Positions 1 through 12,881 of a stretch of DNA of 64,000 bases are shown piece by piece. Source of the stretch: Rhynchosporium graminicola (Eukaryota; Ascomycota; Leotiomycetes; Helotiales; Ploettnerulaceae); the NCBI GenBank assembly GCA_900074885.1, contig FJUW01000035.1:186001-250000 (forward strand), given 5' to 3'. Below the pieces are notes generated by a model, which saw only the letters and a list, made by a program, of their open reading frames with translations, was not told the origin of the DNA and did no database searches. The number at the start of each line of letters is the position of its first letter. The first letter of the stretch is position 1. The translations under genes were made by a program, and so were the position numbers.

Positions 1-556
1 ATCGGTATCGTCCTGAATATCTTCATTTCAAAAGAGTCATACCGGTGGAGAATATCATAGCGATCCATTTACAAATACCCGAGGTGGCCCCTAGCTTAAT
101 CCCATGATTCGTTTAGCGAACAACAAAGTCAACAAAAGATCAAACTCCTTCACGTCTACGCAGCACACTGTTTATACGAGTTCCCATTGCCTGTAGTTGA
201 TTGAGTACTGAGGCGCAAGCCAAAGCCACATGCTTACAAAGATTCTCTACATATGTTTCCGTATTTCATGACGTTCGTATTTTGCTTTACATATTTCGTA
301 TCTTTCAGCAGGAGGGATGGCCATTTAGTGAATGACCTTCCTGCCTTCCTTAAAAGCTCTGTAACAGCACCAAAATTGTAAGTTTGAGCCTTCATTTCAT
401 GTTTCACTATCCCAATCTCAATAAGTCCAGATCAAGTCGACCACAGGCAGACCGAATATTCGCTCCCAATTGATATGTTACGCCCAAAGCACCGTAAATC
501 ACGTATACAGAAAATCCCAACATGTTACCACACTTCCCAACCCTTTCCGTGTATCA
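1..556. other. 3' flank without recognisable gene
   Basis: This stretch lies beyond the stop codon of the kinase gene on the minus strand. I found no open frame with coding character, no splice-linked exons, no tRNA boxes and no repeat. It probably holds the 3' untranslated region of the kinase and intergenic DNA. Confidence 0.5.
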
Positions 557-2962
557 TCATAGCCTATTTCCCTCCTTCACCTCCTTCATCTCCTTCTGCT
601 CATTCCTCTTCTCCACCGCCTTCGCCAGCATATTATCCACGACCCCTCCTCCCCTCTCACTCAGTCCCCGTCCAAATACCTTCGTATTCTCAATAGCCTT
701 CGCCGCAATCTCACTAAACCGATTCCCACCCCCCGCTTTATGCTCCGGCTCAACCTTCTTCTCTCTTGCCTTATCCAGTAAGTGTTTAAAACCGGCCGTC
801 GCACCACCAGCAGTCTCATTAGATTGCGGAGCTTCGACCATATTTTCATCGGCTTTGTATTCTTTCTTGGAATCGACGCGGCGAGTTAGGTAGACGGTTG
901 CTGTGAAACCTTGGGCTGCTCGGATGCGATTCACTTCTTCTTGGTAAGCTACGTCGTAGATGTTGAAATCGGCTGCAGTAGGGGATTCGGCGACGATGTC
1001 TTGGGGTGGTGCTTCGAGGAAGTCACCTCCTGCTCCGATGCCGAGGAATAAGGGCTCTTCTTCTAATGGGTCTTGAGCGTGTCCTTTGTCTCCTGAATCT
1101 TCCTTGTGGAGTCCTGGTGGAATGAACTCTGGAATGTCGTTGGCGTTTCGCTCTTCCTTGACGTCCCTGGTAGTAGATTGTCTTTCTGCACTATTGCCCA
1201 CAATGGTATCTGCTGCTGCACCTTTCAAATGGACTCCTTCTGTGGCGAGGACCGTCTCAGGATGACCTCTGTCGTCAGAAGTCACACTCCTCGATCGATG
1301 CAAGGTAAACCCGGATTCCCCCTCAGCGCCCAAGTTAGGCTTGGCACGTAGTCCTTTGCCTAAAGCTTTGGATAGGGCAGTAGGTCGCCTAGTTTCTACG
1401 AGTGTCTTGAATTTCTGGACTGCTTTCATCTATATCACATGAGTGAGGTCGGAGCAGATCGCCTGAGTAACATACCATAACGAGTAGATTTGCCATTTTG
1501 GCAGTTATAGCATGGTTCACTTCGATTTGGCTGGGAGGCTCCACCATGTCTGCGGTGTTTTCCTCGAGCGACAACAATGGATCTGAGCCGTGTTTCGTGA
1601 CCCAAGAGTGTTCCTGTACATCAGTTGGTTTGCGTACAGAGAGTAGGTTGGAAATCATACTCGAATTGCTGCCATCTTAATTCTCTTCTTCGGATCCTTT
1701 TCCAGCATACGTTGCATCAGGTCGCAGAATTCAGGCTCCCCTTCAATTTCAGGATGGTCATTCCGAATCGAATCGTAAAGTTCCAACACGCCAGATCGCT
1801 CAAATGGTATCCTTCCGAATCTCAGGCAGTAGAGTGATACACCCATAGACCAGATATCTGCAGCCTTACCAGATACATCTCCATGTCTTGTAACGCAGAG
1901 CTCTGGTGGTAAAAATGCTGGCGAGCCAGCTGATTTGGCGGTCATCATATCCGAGGCTTTCTCGAACATTTCCGAGACTCCGAAATCCACAATCTTGAGG
2001 ATATCATCATCAGTAAGAAGAAGGTTGTCTGGCTTGATATCTCGATGTACGACACCTTGAGCATGGACTGGGAAATATCAGTAAGCGAGGTAAACAAATG
2101 GAAGGCTGGTTCCGCTTACGGTATTCAATGCCCAAAACCATATCCCTGAACCAATGTCGGCATTTTTCAGGATCATATGGATCGGCTTGCTCATTCAGCC
2201 CAACCTTCATCACTACACCCTTCTTACACATTTCCAATACCATGTAAAGCGAATCTTCTTCTGGATCGTCCAGAACTTCGATGAGCGATACCAGATTTGG
2301 ATGATTCAGCTTCTTCATGATGGCAATCTCCTCTTTGATCAGAAACAAAGGATTTCCTTGTTCTTGGCCATTGTGAATATCCGAAGCGGAATGTCGATGT
2401 AAAGGAGCATTGAGTCCGCTGCCCGCAGCCAAGTGTCCCGGCCTTTTAGCTCCATGAGGTCGTCGTAGGATATTGGATTGTGCTCTTTTCCGTAGTCGAG
2501 ACTTGGAGAATTCTTTCACTGCCTACTCTCGTCTCGTCAGCCCAGGTTCGCTTATTGGATGTGAATAGCCAAAAGACAGCCCCGGAGGCGACAATATAAC
2601 TGCAGGATGTTCACATGATAAGGTTCACAAAAAACCCCATTTGATCTCGCAATGTACTTGTCCAATCCCTGACACATCCCAGAAACATCTGAAAAACAAG
2701 GGAACATGCTCACATATTCTGTCCCGTACTGATCCACCGCTAAATGCACCGCGCCAAACGAGCCTCGTCCAATCTCATCCTTGATGATATACTGATTGAT
2801 ATGATGTTCAGCCCTACCGTCTGCCTGATTATTCGTATACGCCGATCTCGCATTCAGTGTTTCTTTGACCTCTCGATGCTGTGAAGGGTTGCGACGGTGG
2901 TGTCTTAGTGGACTCTGGTATGCTGGTGTCGAGCTATGGCTAGTATCAGCAAGTGATCCCAT
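557..2962 (-). CDS. CaMKK-type serine/threonine kinase (Ssp1/CmkC-like)
   Basis: Five exons read 2962-2714, 2522-2120, 2067-1661, 1613-1476 and 1429-557, giving 689 aa; all joins keep frame and use GT-AG borders. The kinase domain spans about residues 55-390. It has the glycine loop GRGSFGAV, the AVK lysine rebuilt across the first intron, VVHRDIKPDN, the DFG motif as IVDFGVSE, and the activation-segment motif AGSPAFLPPE. The fused-looking RKR...RRPHGAKRPG basic insert after the VAIK lysine and the KEEIAIMKKLNHPN helix are typical of the fungal Ca2+/calmodulin-dependent kinase kinase family (fission yeast Ssp1, Aspergillus CmkC), which phosphorylates AMPK/Snf1 or CaMKs. The last exon encodes a long low-complexity tail of about 290 residues, where an autoinhibitory or calmodulin-binding segment would be expected but is not obvious. 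The first intron (191 nt) is longer than the others (about 46-52 nt). Confidence 0.9.
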
Positions 2963-3723
2963 TGTGTTGATGAATTGCTAGTTCCTCCCCTCGATGATTA
3001 CGTAGGATGGTGTAAAGTCTGGGGATTCTCGTGGGGATTTCGTTTCCCTATAGGAATCTGATTGCTTGCCATTCAATTATTTTCTTGAAAGCGACCAGCT
3101 CTGGACCTTCGGATGTTGACTTTCAGATGCTCCACAACCCCACTGACCCCGCGATTGAAGAAAGATAAAGCTCACAGGTGCTGCAACAAATGCGGTCGAG
3201 CTAAGTCTGGTTCACCAGGTATATCCAACGAGATGCCTGCCACAGATTTGTCTCAGTCCTGCATCCAATAACTCCGAATTACTCAAGTTTGAGAAGAAGA
3301 AGCATTGTTACCATGTGAAGGCAGAATCCCCGACTCAGCTTCCTGTTGTGAGATATCACCAGCGTGGCCAGGCGTTTCACATCCTTTAGCCTTATCCATT
3401 TCCAAGATGATAAGGTTCAAAGCTAGGTCATTTTCCGTGCGTGATAGTGTAAGTGTAGGTAGTGTAGTGTGGTAGATAAGGCGGTGCAAAGAAGTAAACC
3501 TAGCTACCTTGAGCTCAGCTCAAAGTTGGGTTCGCGACAGGATCAGCTCATGAGAGGATGAAGATGAGGCTGCGAGCTCACTAGATATCAACCGTGCAGT
3601 TTGATTCGCTATCACGAAAAGTAGATGGATCTTGGCAAAGCTTATTCCGAGAGTCGAGCCTCGTCTCGTCTCGTCTCGTTTACCCTTGGAGCAAGTAAAC
3701 AAGTTAACAGCCCAGTCACCAAC
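2963..3723. promoter_or_regulatory. divergent promoter spacer, kinase / BET5
   Basis: This 761-bp gap separates two head-to-head start codons (kinase at 2962 minus, BET5 at 3724 plus). It contains no supported gene. A short TCGTC run (about 3660-3680) lies just before BET5. Inference: it holds both promoters. Confidence 0.6.
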
Positions 3724-4519
3724 ATGGTCGTTTATAGCTTCTACATATTCGACCGGCATAGTAAGTTCACTCCGAGCATTGAAGTGAGAGAGGCACAAGC
3801 TAATAGCAGCAGCGGAATGTATCTACTCACGCCTCTGGGCCCGGCAACCCGACCGCCCTGTCTCCTCCTCCGGTAATCGACCAATCTCAACATCCAGCAA
3901 CACCTCGCAAGCAAACACACTCGTACCTCCCATATCGGTCTCTTCTCCCGAGCCAGCCCCAAATCCGTCCATAAACACAACAATCAAACCCGACCCTGCC
4001 CGCGCACGCCCAACCCGTCTCTCCGCCGGCGACGATGCAAAATTAATCTTCGGGACAATCTTCTCTCTTCGCAACATGGTTCGCAAACTTGGGGGTCCAG
4101 ACGACAGTTTTATTAGCTATAGGACGGGACAATATAAATTGCATTACTACGAGACGCCGACAAGCATCAAGTTTGTGATGTTGACGGATACACAGACGCT
4201 GAATATGAGGAATGTGTTGCATCAGATTTATGTTAATCTTTATGTGGAGTTTGGTGAGTTTCTCGTTTTTATTTATTGTCTAGAGGGGAAGAGGGTGAGG
4301 GAGCAGGAGGAGATGGGTGGAGGGGAGAGACGAAGAGGGAGATATGGAACGAGAGGGCGGGGACATATGGGATTAATAATGTGATGTGGATATTATTTGC
4401 TGACTTGTGTGATAGTGGTTAAGAATCCGTTGAGTCCAGTTGAGCATGGTGGTGGAGTGGGGGTTGCAAATGAGTTGTTTGAGTTGGCTCTTGATCAATT
4501 CGTCAAGGGCGTTCTTTGA
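3724..4519 (+). CDS. BET5: TRAPP complex core subunit Bet5
   Basis: Three exons, 3724-3760, 3813-4253 and 4416-4519, encode 193 aa. The first exon gives MVVYSFYIFDRH, the hallmark longin-fold start of Bet5/TRAPPC1, and the join restores the conserved FDRHTECIYSR. The C-terminal half contains TPTSIKFVMLTD and VLHQIYVNLYVEF, then VVKNPLSPVE, all typical of the family. Bet5 is a small core subunit of the TRAPP tethering complexes that activate Ypt1/Rab1 in ER-Golgi traffic. Between the two conserved halves lies a Ser/Pro-rich insert of about 60 residues; yeast Bet5 is shorter (about 160 aa). The start is fixed by homology because the first exon is only 37 nt. The gene converges on PEX3, with 280 bp between stop codons. 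Confidence 0.92.
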
Positions 4520-4799
4520 ACAAGATCGTAGGGAAGGGCGAAGACAGATTTATGAGCCCGATGTCAGGAGTTCAGAACATTTCATGGGAGGTACAATAAT
4601 TCACGGCGCTCAAGGGAGCATTGCAGGCGTTGAGATATCCAGCAAATGGATATCATATGATAATGCATTGGAGTGATATTACCTGGTATCTTACAAATAT
4701 CTTCTTTATGGCCGAGTACCGATTCTTGGACCCCCGCCCCCGTTATTTTCCCAAAACTTTGTGCTAATCCCTAGCCCGAACTCCAACGTGGTATGCTCT

Positions 4800-6484
4800 T
4801 CAGGCCGAAACGCCCTTTTCAGCTGTATCAACAGCTTTCCCCCAAGCACTCTCGAAATTGCTTGCCAAACCCAAGTCCACCACACTCTCCTGCACCGCAT
4901 TTTCAGTCGGCACAACCACTGGTCCAGCCGGACCATCCTTCTCCACAAAAACCGTACTGCTCTCAGGGGCATTCATCGGACTAATCTCATTCTCCCAATT
5001 ACTCGAGTAAACAACCGCAGCGAATGCCTCTAAGTCACGCACCTGTTCCATAGCCTGCAGATACTCATTCGGTACTCCGTTTCCAATGGAATGTGCCTGT
5101 CTAGTCAGGGTCGCTAGAAGGATAGGTAACTTGACGGGTTTAGACTCGAATACTTCTGTAACACGGGATCCTTCGAGATCTGGCACCTCGGGTATAGCTG
5201 GCATTTTGAAAGCTTGTTGAGCGATCTTTTGGTCAACGAGTGTCGAGTATCCAGCATCGAGTAGTAGAGTTAGCACGTGTGAGAAGGGGGGCGAGTCAAT
5301 CAAGTCCGAAGTCTCGTCTAGTAAACGTCGTAGTGGCGATGTGCCTGATGTGCCTGATGTCGAGGAGGTTGATTCGGTAGTCATCCCTGACTCCTTGAGC
5401 ACGAAATCCTCTTGCTCGCGCGGTGGGAGGAGAAATCGTAGCCATTTGCCTTCCTTCCTTTCAGCTTCGGTAGCTCCCTCGACCTTTCTGCGGACCTCGA
5501 GAGTCAATTCGGAGAATCTCTGCATGGAGATGTCGTCTCTTGGGTTTAGGGTGCTGAAGACCTCTTTTACAGCAGCTTCCACTTTTAGCATGACCTCTCT
5601 CCACCCTTTATGAAGTAGCCACCAGCTAAATGTAAGATATCGTCTGTTCGTCTCGAAATCGTTGCCATAAGCTTGATCTGGATTATCATCATCGTTGTTC
5701 TCTAAGCTGATTGTTGATTGCTCTAATCCTCCTGTCGCTAAAGATACCACGCTTGATAGATAGCTGCGTCGTCCTAAGAGATTAAGTTGTATTCGAGTGA
5801 GAAGTGTTAACATAGCCAGGGTATATATCAGTGTAAAGGACCGTGTTATAGCTAGCACTAGATTAGCCCAGTATCATTAAACTCCCACCAAAAACATACC
5901 ACTAATCTTTAAATCATTCCATAACTGCAACTTAGTCTTCCTAGCCTTCTGCGCCTGCTGTCCACCATCTTGCGGTCCCTCGCCAGTCGTAGAGGCAGGT
6001 ATCCCTAACTGGCTAATATGCATACCGCTCTCACTATGCGCACTAACCATGCTCCTCCCATCATCATCCGTCACACTCGGCGGACTGGACCCCAACTCAG
6101 ATGGGTGCCCATCACCATTCCTCACCAGCTTCGCCGCTTTCTGCTGCTGCAGTTCGAATGTGATCCTCTCGGTCTGCAGCTCGCCCATGATATTATCTGT
6201 GGCTGTAGGAAGTAAGGCTAATACTGTGAAAGTGCAGTCCTCTTGGTTTTGCTCGAATCGCCGGCGAAGACTGTAGTTATCTTAGCATGATATTCCATAA
6301 ATAAAAGAAAAGAGGCCGGATCGTACTTCTCGCGAGCTATTCGATCACTACTCATGCGTTCTCGCGCATCCGATATCTTCCCCAACACATATTGTGTAGC
6401 TACATATCCGACTCCGATCACGCCAAAGCCAATTGCGAAAGGGGTCCGGTTTCGATGCAGCCATTTCCTCGTTGCGGAAATCAT
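4800..6484 (-). CDS. PEX3: peroxisome biogenesis protein Pex3
   Basis: Three exons, 6484-6327, 6270-5900 and 5857-4800, encode 528 aa. The N-terminus is a short basic stretch followed by a single hydrophobic segment (about residues 16-33), then NLRRRFEQNQEDCTFTVLAL, a signature of fungal Pex3 rebuilt across the first intron. Pex3 is the peroxisomal membrane anchor that docks Pex19 and inserts peroxisomal membrane proteins. A Ser/Gly-rich linker follows at about residues 95-150, and the remainder is the helical cytosolic domain (for example LLTRIQLNLLGRRSYL). Length fits filamentous-fungal Pex3 (about 500-550). It is head to head with ATG101; pexophagy and autophagy links are suggestive but not shown. 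Confidence 0.93.
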
Positions 6485-7141
6485 GGCTGGGTCGATCGAA
6501 AAGACGGGAATCTAGGTGGTTTTGCAAGGTATGGAAGTTCTTAAGGACATCGACAACTGTATTCATAGAGTACTTGTTGAGATATTCGGAGCAGGGCCCT
6601 CGCATGATGGACCGAGGTCGATAATTGGGGTGTGGCTGAGAGGGAGCAAGCGGGTTAGCAGGGGTCGAACTTTGAGGAAGCTTGGTGGGTTGAAAGCGGC
6701 ATCGAATATCAAAATCATAGTAGAAGAGGAAGGTTATTAATTGTGATTGTTCTCAAGAAAAGATGAGATTTATTCGTGAGTCTCGATATTGAGAATGCTG
6801 TAGCAGCCTCTATAATTTCCTTGAACGTGAGTCAAAAAATGATTCTCATGATCTCAATTGGTACTACTTATAAAGTACTTCGAGCTCATCAAGAACAAGT
6901 GAAATGAATGCTGCTTTTAAATAATACCAGCATCCTCAAGCGCCAGCAAATCAACAAGCCGCTACTCGAGGGGCTGAGTGGATCCCTCCGATAAGCAAGG
7001 AAGCAGCGGAAACACTCAACTCACGGACCTCGACTTCGTACATGACGGGGAATCTACCCCTCCATCGCCGCATCGTACCAAGTCCACCCCTTCAACATCC
7101 AGCAAACAACCCACCAAAACCCAATGTCCACAATCTCAACT
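6485..7141. promoter_or_regulatory. divergent promoter spacer, PEX3 / ATG101
   Basis: This 657-bp gap lies between the PEX3 start (6484, minus) and the ATG101 start (7142, plus). A frame open from 6978 to 7331 overlaps the true first exon of ATG101 in another frame and is not coding. No other gene seen. Confidence 0.6.
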
Positions 7142-7938
7142 ATGGAGCAGCGCAGACCACCTGAGTATATCATCGAGGTATTCGCAGACCCGTCTTCAGT
7201 TAAAGATGTCGTTCGAGGTACTTAGATCCAGAGCTCCCGCTTCTATCGCGCTGCGTTGCATTGCTTTGCGTTCAGCTTCGAGAGGGACAAATAAGTTATT
7301 GTGGTGTCCTTCTAGAAAGCTAACTAAATAATTCACAACTCATAGGCATACTCCATACAATATTCTTCCATCGCTTCTTCCCATCCCTCCGACCCACCAC
7401 GCGCGACATTCTCGACCTAACCCTCCCCTTCGTCGAAGACGTCGAGCTCGAAACCCTCATCGACCAGCGCACCACCACTCTAGTCCGGCAACTAGACACG
7501 AGTTCAGATATGGGGGCCAGGAATACGGGTGTGAGGGGCAGTATGGCGGTGCAGTTTTTCGAGAAGAAGAGGAGGAAGGCTTGGTTTACCAAGGGCGAGG
7601 AGGAGGTTTGTTGGGAGCAGTGGACGCTGGATGTTACACTTGCGACGCCAAGGACGGAGAGTGGTATGTTTAAACCGTCAAAACATGAGTGTTCTGTTAT
7701 GATATGTTCTTTTGGGACTTGCAGTGCTGATATACGGTTTGCAGAACGCGCGAAGGTTAGGAAAGCCATGGAAGCCATGTTGCTCAAAGCTGCGATGAAG
7801 ATTGTCACGACGGTCAATAGGGAGAAAGATCACATTCCGCCAATCACAACGAGCGAGAGCAATCCGTTTCCATACCAGATCGTGATTAATCCTAGGGATA
7901 ATGGATGGGGAGGCCGTCTAGGGACTTATATCTTTTGA
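7142..7938 (+). CDS. ATG101: autophagy-related protein 101
   Basis: Three exons, 7142-7217, 7346-7663 and 7745-7938, encode 195 aa. The start is set by the family N-terminus MEQRRPPEYIIEVFADP, and the first join restores VVRGILHTIFFHRFF. Other conserved blocks are FPSLRPTTRDILDLTLP and the C-terminal FPYQIVINPRDNGWG. Atg101 is a single HORMA-domain protein that pairs with Atg13 in the Atg1/ULK1 initiation complex. It is present in most filamentous fungi and fission yeast but absent from Saccharomyces. Length is close to the fission yeast protein. The first intron is 128 nt, the second 81 nt. It converges on the ZNF511-like gene with about 200 bp between stops. Confidence 0.93.
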
Positions 7939-8143
7939 AAATAAATATGAAAGGGCACTTTGTAAATGATTGAAAGGGGAGTATAGGAGTTGAGGATAGG
8001 TGGCTTGGTCTCGGAGACAGATACCCAATGAAAGGTTTCACTTCACACATATACATCGCGCTATGAAGTGGGCAGATGATACTCGGATTCGTCGCTCGTA
8101 TATTCGTGAGTGTTGTCGTTATTCATTTCTCTTATGTCGGTCC

Positions 8144-9006
8144 TCAGCTCCTGCTGAATCCCCTTCGGCCTCTTCCGCGTCCACGACCAAATCTGACACT
8201 TAGCGGTACGAACTTCAGACTTGACATAGCGCCTGAAAGACCATCCATGTCAATGTCTTCTTTGGAGCTTGCAGGACTTCCAACAGACGATTCATCGGAG
8301 CTTTCTTTCTCTTCGGCCACGTCCCCGTTCTCAGCGCTGGCAACTTGGATCGCTGAGCTTCTTCGCCTGCCTCTCTCGATCTCCGTCATATGTTGAGCTG
8401 CTGAACTGCGTCTTCGATGCTTTCCGGACCTCAACATAGAGCTGCGGCGATCGATGCCGTCGTTCACTATGTAGAAATCATAGTCTTTCGGAAACATATG
8501 CTTATCGACTAGATGCATGCGTCGTTTCTGCGGGGTTGAGCACTTTTTGTCACAATCCTCTACGAAACAAGAATACTGCAATCCTTATCAGCAATGTATA
8601 TACCAATAATGAGGACAGAACTAACTATCTTCTCTCCTCTCTCCTTCAAGACAGCAACCATTGCATCGTGGTTCTCCTCGATGTGCAAATTCAAGAAATG
8701 CTCGGTAGGGAAATTCTTCCTACATTCAAGACATCGATTTGTATGTGTCTTAGCATAATGCACATCGTATTCTTCGAAAGATGCGAAAGTGAGGGTCCCT
8801 CGATGTGGTGGGAGAGAGCATCGCATTTCCGCTGCTGGAGCTACAGCCTCACCGCTTTCCGGGCTGAGATGTCTGAATTTTGATGTTGATGAGGGATGTT
8901 GTTTTGTAGCTAAATGGACAACGGATCGAGCTGTAACTAGGGATTTCTCTGGAGAGGAGGATTCTGGAGAAGAAGGCTCAAAGTCTTCTCGTGAGCGCTT
9001 GGCCAT
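8144..9006 (-). CDS. C2H2 zinc-finger protein, ZNF511-like
   Basis: Two exons, 9006-8626 and 8575-8144, encode 270 aa. Three zinc-finger-like units can be seen. The first is an incomplete or degenerate unit around MRCSLPPHRG and YDVHYAKTHTN. The second is CLECRKNFPTEHFLNLHIEENH. The third, after the intron, is YSCFVEDCDKKCSTPQKRRMH followed by LVDKHMFPKDYDF. This order, ending in the KxHxFPxDYxF motif, is that of the eukaryotic ZNF511 family. Its cellular role is poorly defined, so no function is assigned. The C-terminus ends in a GRGRGRGRRG-type basic patch suggesting nucleic-acid contact, and the middle is Ser/Glu-rich. It is divergent from the Est1/SMG7-like gene. Confidence 0.82.
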
Positions 9007-9697
9007 CTTGAGATATGCTGAACGCGGGGTAAATACTTTAAAGATCTCTCTTTTCTACTCTCTGCAAACCTGCTCGGGACCACTCTATTGTAAATGTCTA
9101 AGCATGTGGTTGTAGGTAAGTGAAGATCCAAACTTAATCAAAATGTATTAACCTACTCTTGGGACTTGATAGTCTCTCGATCTTTTTTGTCTTGTACCTT
9201 ATATGACTAGTGTCGTCGAAGAGGAGCCTCGTCCTTGTTCATGTCTTCTCTTTCTCAGCCTCGCCAAGCAAGCGGCCACTCATCCGCACCCGTCAAAAAG
9301 CCCAGACCTCTTTTCACGGCTCACAAGTGTCATCGTGAGCAACCCCTCCTCCGTATTCCTCTTGCCCTTCACTATTCCCCTCTACTTACTAACCACGAAA
9401 TATTGGCACAAGTCTCACCTCACTGGCAGCAATTCACGGCTGTCGATTTCTTGCGGTTACTTGTCGGCACTTGCTCATATATCGACTCCATATCAGCCAC
9501 TCCTATTGTCCGCCGTCCAGCTATTCGCTAGCCCACATTCGCCGGGTGCAGCTACACGATTTATCTGCGATCTTTTGCATCCTCTCACGAATGGATCGCA
9601 ACGACCCCTCTCGATTTGCGAAACTCCACGCGCAGATCTAACAGCCAAGTTGGCCGTGGAGTCAGATACATCTACAAACACAAACACCAGAGCCACC
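9007..9697. promoter_or_regulatory. divergent promoter spacer upstream of SMG7-like gene
   Basis: This 691-bp region lies between two head-to-head starts. A 176-codon open frame (9203-9733) is present but is Pro/Ser-rich, runs across the real first exon in a different frame and lacks any family signature. Most likely it is 5' leader and promoter. Confidence 0.55.
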
Positions 9698-12465
9698 ATG
9701 GCTTCCAATGTCGCGGCACAAAATTGGCAGTAAGGCGCCCCATATCTCCGGCGCATTCGCCGAGTAAGGCTGATACTTTGCTTCTAGGTTGGCGCAACAG
9801 GCTGAGGCCCAGCTTAAGGCACTATTGAAGAGAACTTCCGGTCCTACATATGATGAGACCGAGCATGCGATTAGCCAGTCAGTATCCCCTACCCTATGGG
9901 ATACCTTCTCTGCGTTACTGACCAAAGAAGGATTCGCGTCGCCTCCGAGGCTGTTATCTTCGCCGACATTATATTCGCTACTACCGTGAAGGTCGAAGGA
10001 CGTCTATGGGATGCGCATACGCTTATAAATGCTCGCTATAGAAAAATGATGGAAAATGTAAAGAAGCAGCAGAAAAATCACGTCGAGCGCCGAAGCTTGG
10101 CGAAGCACTATGCCGACTTTATCAAGACCAGCCAGTTTTTTTACAAGGGATATATCCAAAGACTCGCTTCTCACTTCGAGGGTCTGCAAAACCTCCGACG
10201 AATTGCAGACAGCTTATCTCTCAGTACACTTACTGTGGATCGAAGACTCCGGGTCAGCCCCGAAACCGAGCGTCTGATCGAGAAATCATGTCACGCTACC
10301 CTCATGCGTCTTGGTGATCTATCCCGATATCGCAATAGCTTTCGTACAAAGGATCGGAGCTGGGCACCAGCATTGGGATATTACGCATTGGCAAATGACT
10401 TTTGTCCTTCGAAGGGATACGCTCACCAGCAAATGGCCGTGATTGCCCTTGCAGAGGAAGACCACCTGGATGCGCTGTATCATTTATACCGTGCTCTCAG
10501 TACTAAGGAACCTCATCAACTCGCTTTTGGCAACCTAGAGCACGAATTCAAGAAGATAATCAGTGCCTTCGAGAAGAAAGTCCCCCAGGCAAAGGCCGAC
10601 AAGGCTTCAACCCTCTGTGGTTGGTTTGTTCTATTGCATGCCAAGTTTGCACAAGGTGTCGATTTCACTGCCCAACGTATTGAGCTCGAGAGAGAAATCC
10701 TCTCCAGACTCTCCTTGTTGATCAAAGAGCAAACCTTTGGTGAGACTTTGGAGAAGCTGGTAATCATCAATATCGCCGCTCAGTATATCTCTACAAACAA
10801 GGCCAGAAGTAAGTGAATACAATCAGGAACCAGTCTCTTGCTAACAGCGATCTAGATGACCCCAACGACATGACTGTTGCTTCTTACAAATTCTACCTCG
10901 GATTCAATGTCCGCATGATGTCTCTTCTCCTGCAAATCCTTATTTCAGAGCTTGAAAAAGACAACAGTGGCGAAGAGATACCCAAAGAAGTAAATGGTAC
11001 TTCCGAACGTTCCGAAACCTCCAAGGAGATCATCACAGCAGTTGCTCGTCGAGTTCTACCGCCTCTACGACAATACAGCACCTGGTTGACCACCAACGCG
11101 AAATTCATCATTGCGGCATCGACTCCCCAGTCATCTGACATGACCATGGCTACTCACATCCTTGAACTGTGGAGACTCTATGCTATTGTCCTCACTAAGC
11201 TCAATGTATTATTCCCGGTGGCGGGCCTATCATTCGTTACTTATCTCCTCGAGGAGGACGAGGTGACTGTGGGTTTCGAGCCTCTTCTTGATCCTGAGCT
11301 TCCCACGGGCTGCAATCTGTTCAAGTCAGTGGAGGGCAAAGCCAAGCCTCGCATTACTGATCGAGGACTTGAGCGCGAGCACCCTAATATTGAAATGCAG
11401 TCTCGGATTCGAGATCTTTTGATCGTTGGCCTTTCTTTGGCTTTGAATGATGTAATTCCTATTCACATGGATCGATCAGGTGGTGGAATCGCATTCATGT
11501 TCTCGCAGTCGAACTCACAGGTCTCTAGCCCATTGCAATATTCTTCGTCTTCGGCTTTTCCAACACGGACAAATACAAGCAGCGAGTTCTCGCCTCGGGA
11601 AGCTCGACCCGCCGCGAAGGAAGTCAAAAAAGATGAGATCAGGGGAAGTCATGATGCAAGCCACTCCATGGACAATGACATGTCTCGAATGGTTGACAAT
11701 TTGCTTGATACTACATCCAATGGCCAGCACAATGAGACTTCATATGGCATGCACACTGGCACAGCAAATGAGGTTTTCGCTCCTGTTGCTTCCAATGGAT
11801 ACGACTCCCAGTTCCGCTCGACGCCGAAGATACTTCCAAGCTTACCTGGACTGTACAACTCTGCTTTTACTCCAAAACCGAATGAACTAAGGTCGACTAG
11901 TCCAAACCGACCAGGCACAGCAGGTCAAAAGTCGCCACTCTCATTCGTTTCTGCAGAGAAGCGTTGGGAAGCTGCGCTTGCCCTAGACCAAATGACAGGT
12001 GGTCCCAAATCAGGAAGTACTTGCTGGAGTCGTGAGACCTCAAAAACCAGCTCTTCATCACACAAATCCTTCGCACAGCAAATCCAAGAAGGCCTAGACG
12101 ATCACGCCTCTCTCCTACCAAAGAGCAGTCCATGGGGAAGACAAACATCTCGACCTACCTCCGGATCATTCCCACAACCTATCAGCCAGCAAATCCAAGC
12201 TTCCTTGACTCAACAATACATGCCCATGTCCTCCAATTTCTCGGATTCTAGTAGCTTGTATGCGAATTCCACTCCTGTTCCTGCTCGAGCCAATCTTGCA
12301 GGCTCCAGGGTTGGATTGGGTCTTGTCAATGGAGGAAATTCTACAATCTATCCTGGAGCTTCGGCTTTTGATCGAGATACGATGTTGCAGTCTTCTATCT
12401 GGAACAACAGCCAGGCTTTCCCCGGTCCCTATGTTCAGACTCCCCCCGGTGGACAGGGTGGTTGA
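9698..12465 (+). CDS. Est1/SMG7-like protein (nonsense-mediated decay / telomere family)
   Basis: Four exons, 9698-9729, 9788-9877, 9928-10808 and 10856-12465, encode 870 aa. The start sits in a strong context (GCCACCATGG). Residues about 60-130 match the Est1 N-terminal (14-3-3-like) region (LWDAHTLINARYRKMM). Residues about 190-420 are the Est1 DNA/RNA-binding region, with SWAPALGYYALANDFCPSKG, QQMAVIALAEEDHLDALYHL and YRALSTKEP. The C-terminal 350 residues are low-complexity Ser/Pro/Gln. No PIN nuclease domain is present, so the protein is of the SMG7/Ebs1 type rather than SMG6. In animals and yeast this family binds phosphorylated Upf1 or telomerase; which role applies here cannot be read from sequence. 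It converges on ADO1. Confidence 0.85.
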
Positions 12466-12881
12466 GAGGAAGATGGAGAAAAGAGAATTGTATCAACAAT
12501 ATTCTATTAAACCAATCGGCTGTGTCCAGTGTCGAGTGTCGGGGTCTCGATGAACCTCCTGCAAAGGTTTGGATCCGAGGATGCTTGGTAAACGTTACCT
12601 TCAACACACACCGTCGTCACATCATCGCACACATGCACTCCTCAGTCACCAAGAGCATGTACCAAGGACTTGCCTTTTCATGTTCTGAAAAATGCATTGC
12701 AAGCAAGCTACCTACGCTTTTGATCGTGGAGGATCATATCGGTCATATCATCGTACGGAATGTCGAAATTCACCAGATTTTAGACGCTTCCTGGTTGTTG
12801 TTGAAACCGTTTGCCTCCAATGAAACGCCGTCTACCATCTCTAAGTGATGGAATACGCAAGAAATACAACGAAGGAGATGT
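12466..12881. other. convergent intergenic spacer
   Basis: This 416-bp stretch separates the stop codons of the SMG7-like gene and ADO1. Open frames here are short and uninformative. It probably holds both 3' untranslated regions. Confidence 0.5.

Noticed and set aside
6978..7331. 117-codon open frame at the ATG101 5' end
   Set aside because: Different frame from the conserved Atg101 N-terminus, which is unmistakable from 7142.
9203..9733. 176-codon plus-strand open frame before the SMG7-like gene
   Set aside because: Overlaps the genuine first exon in another frame and has no recognisable protein features; more likely leader or promoter.
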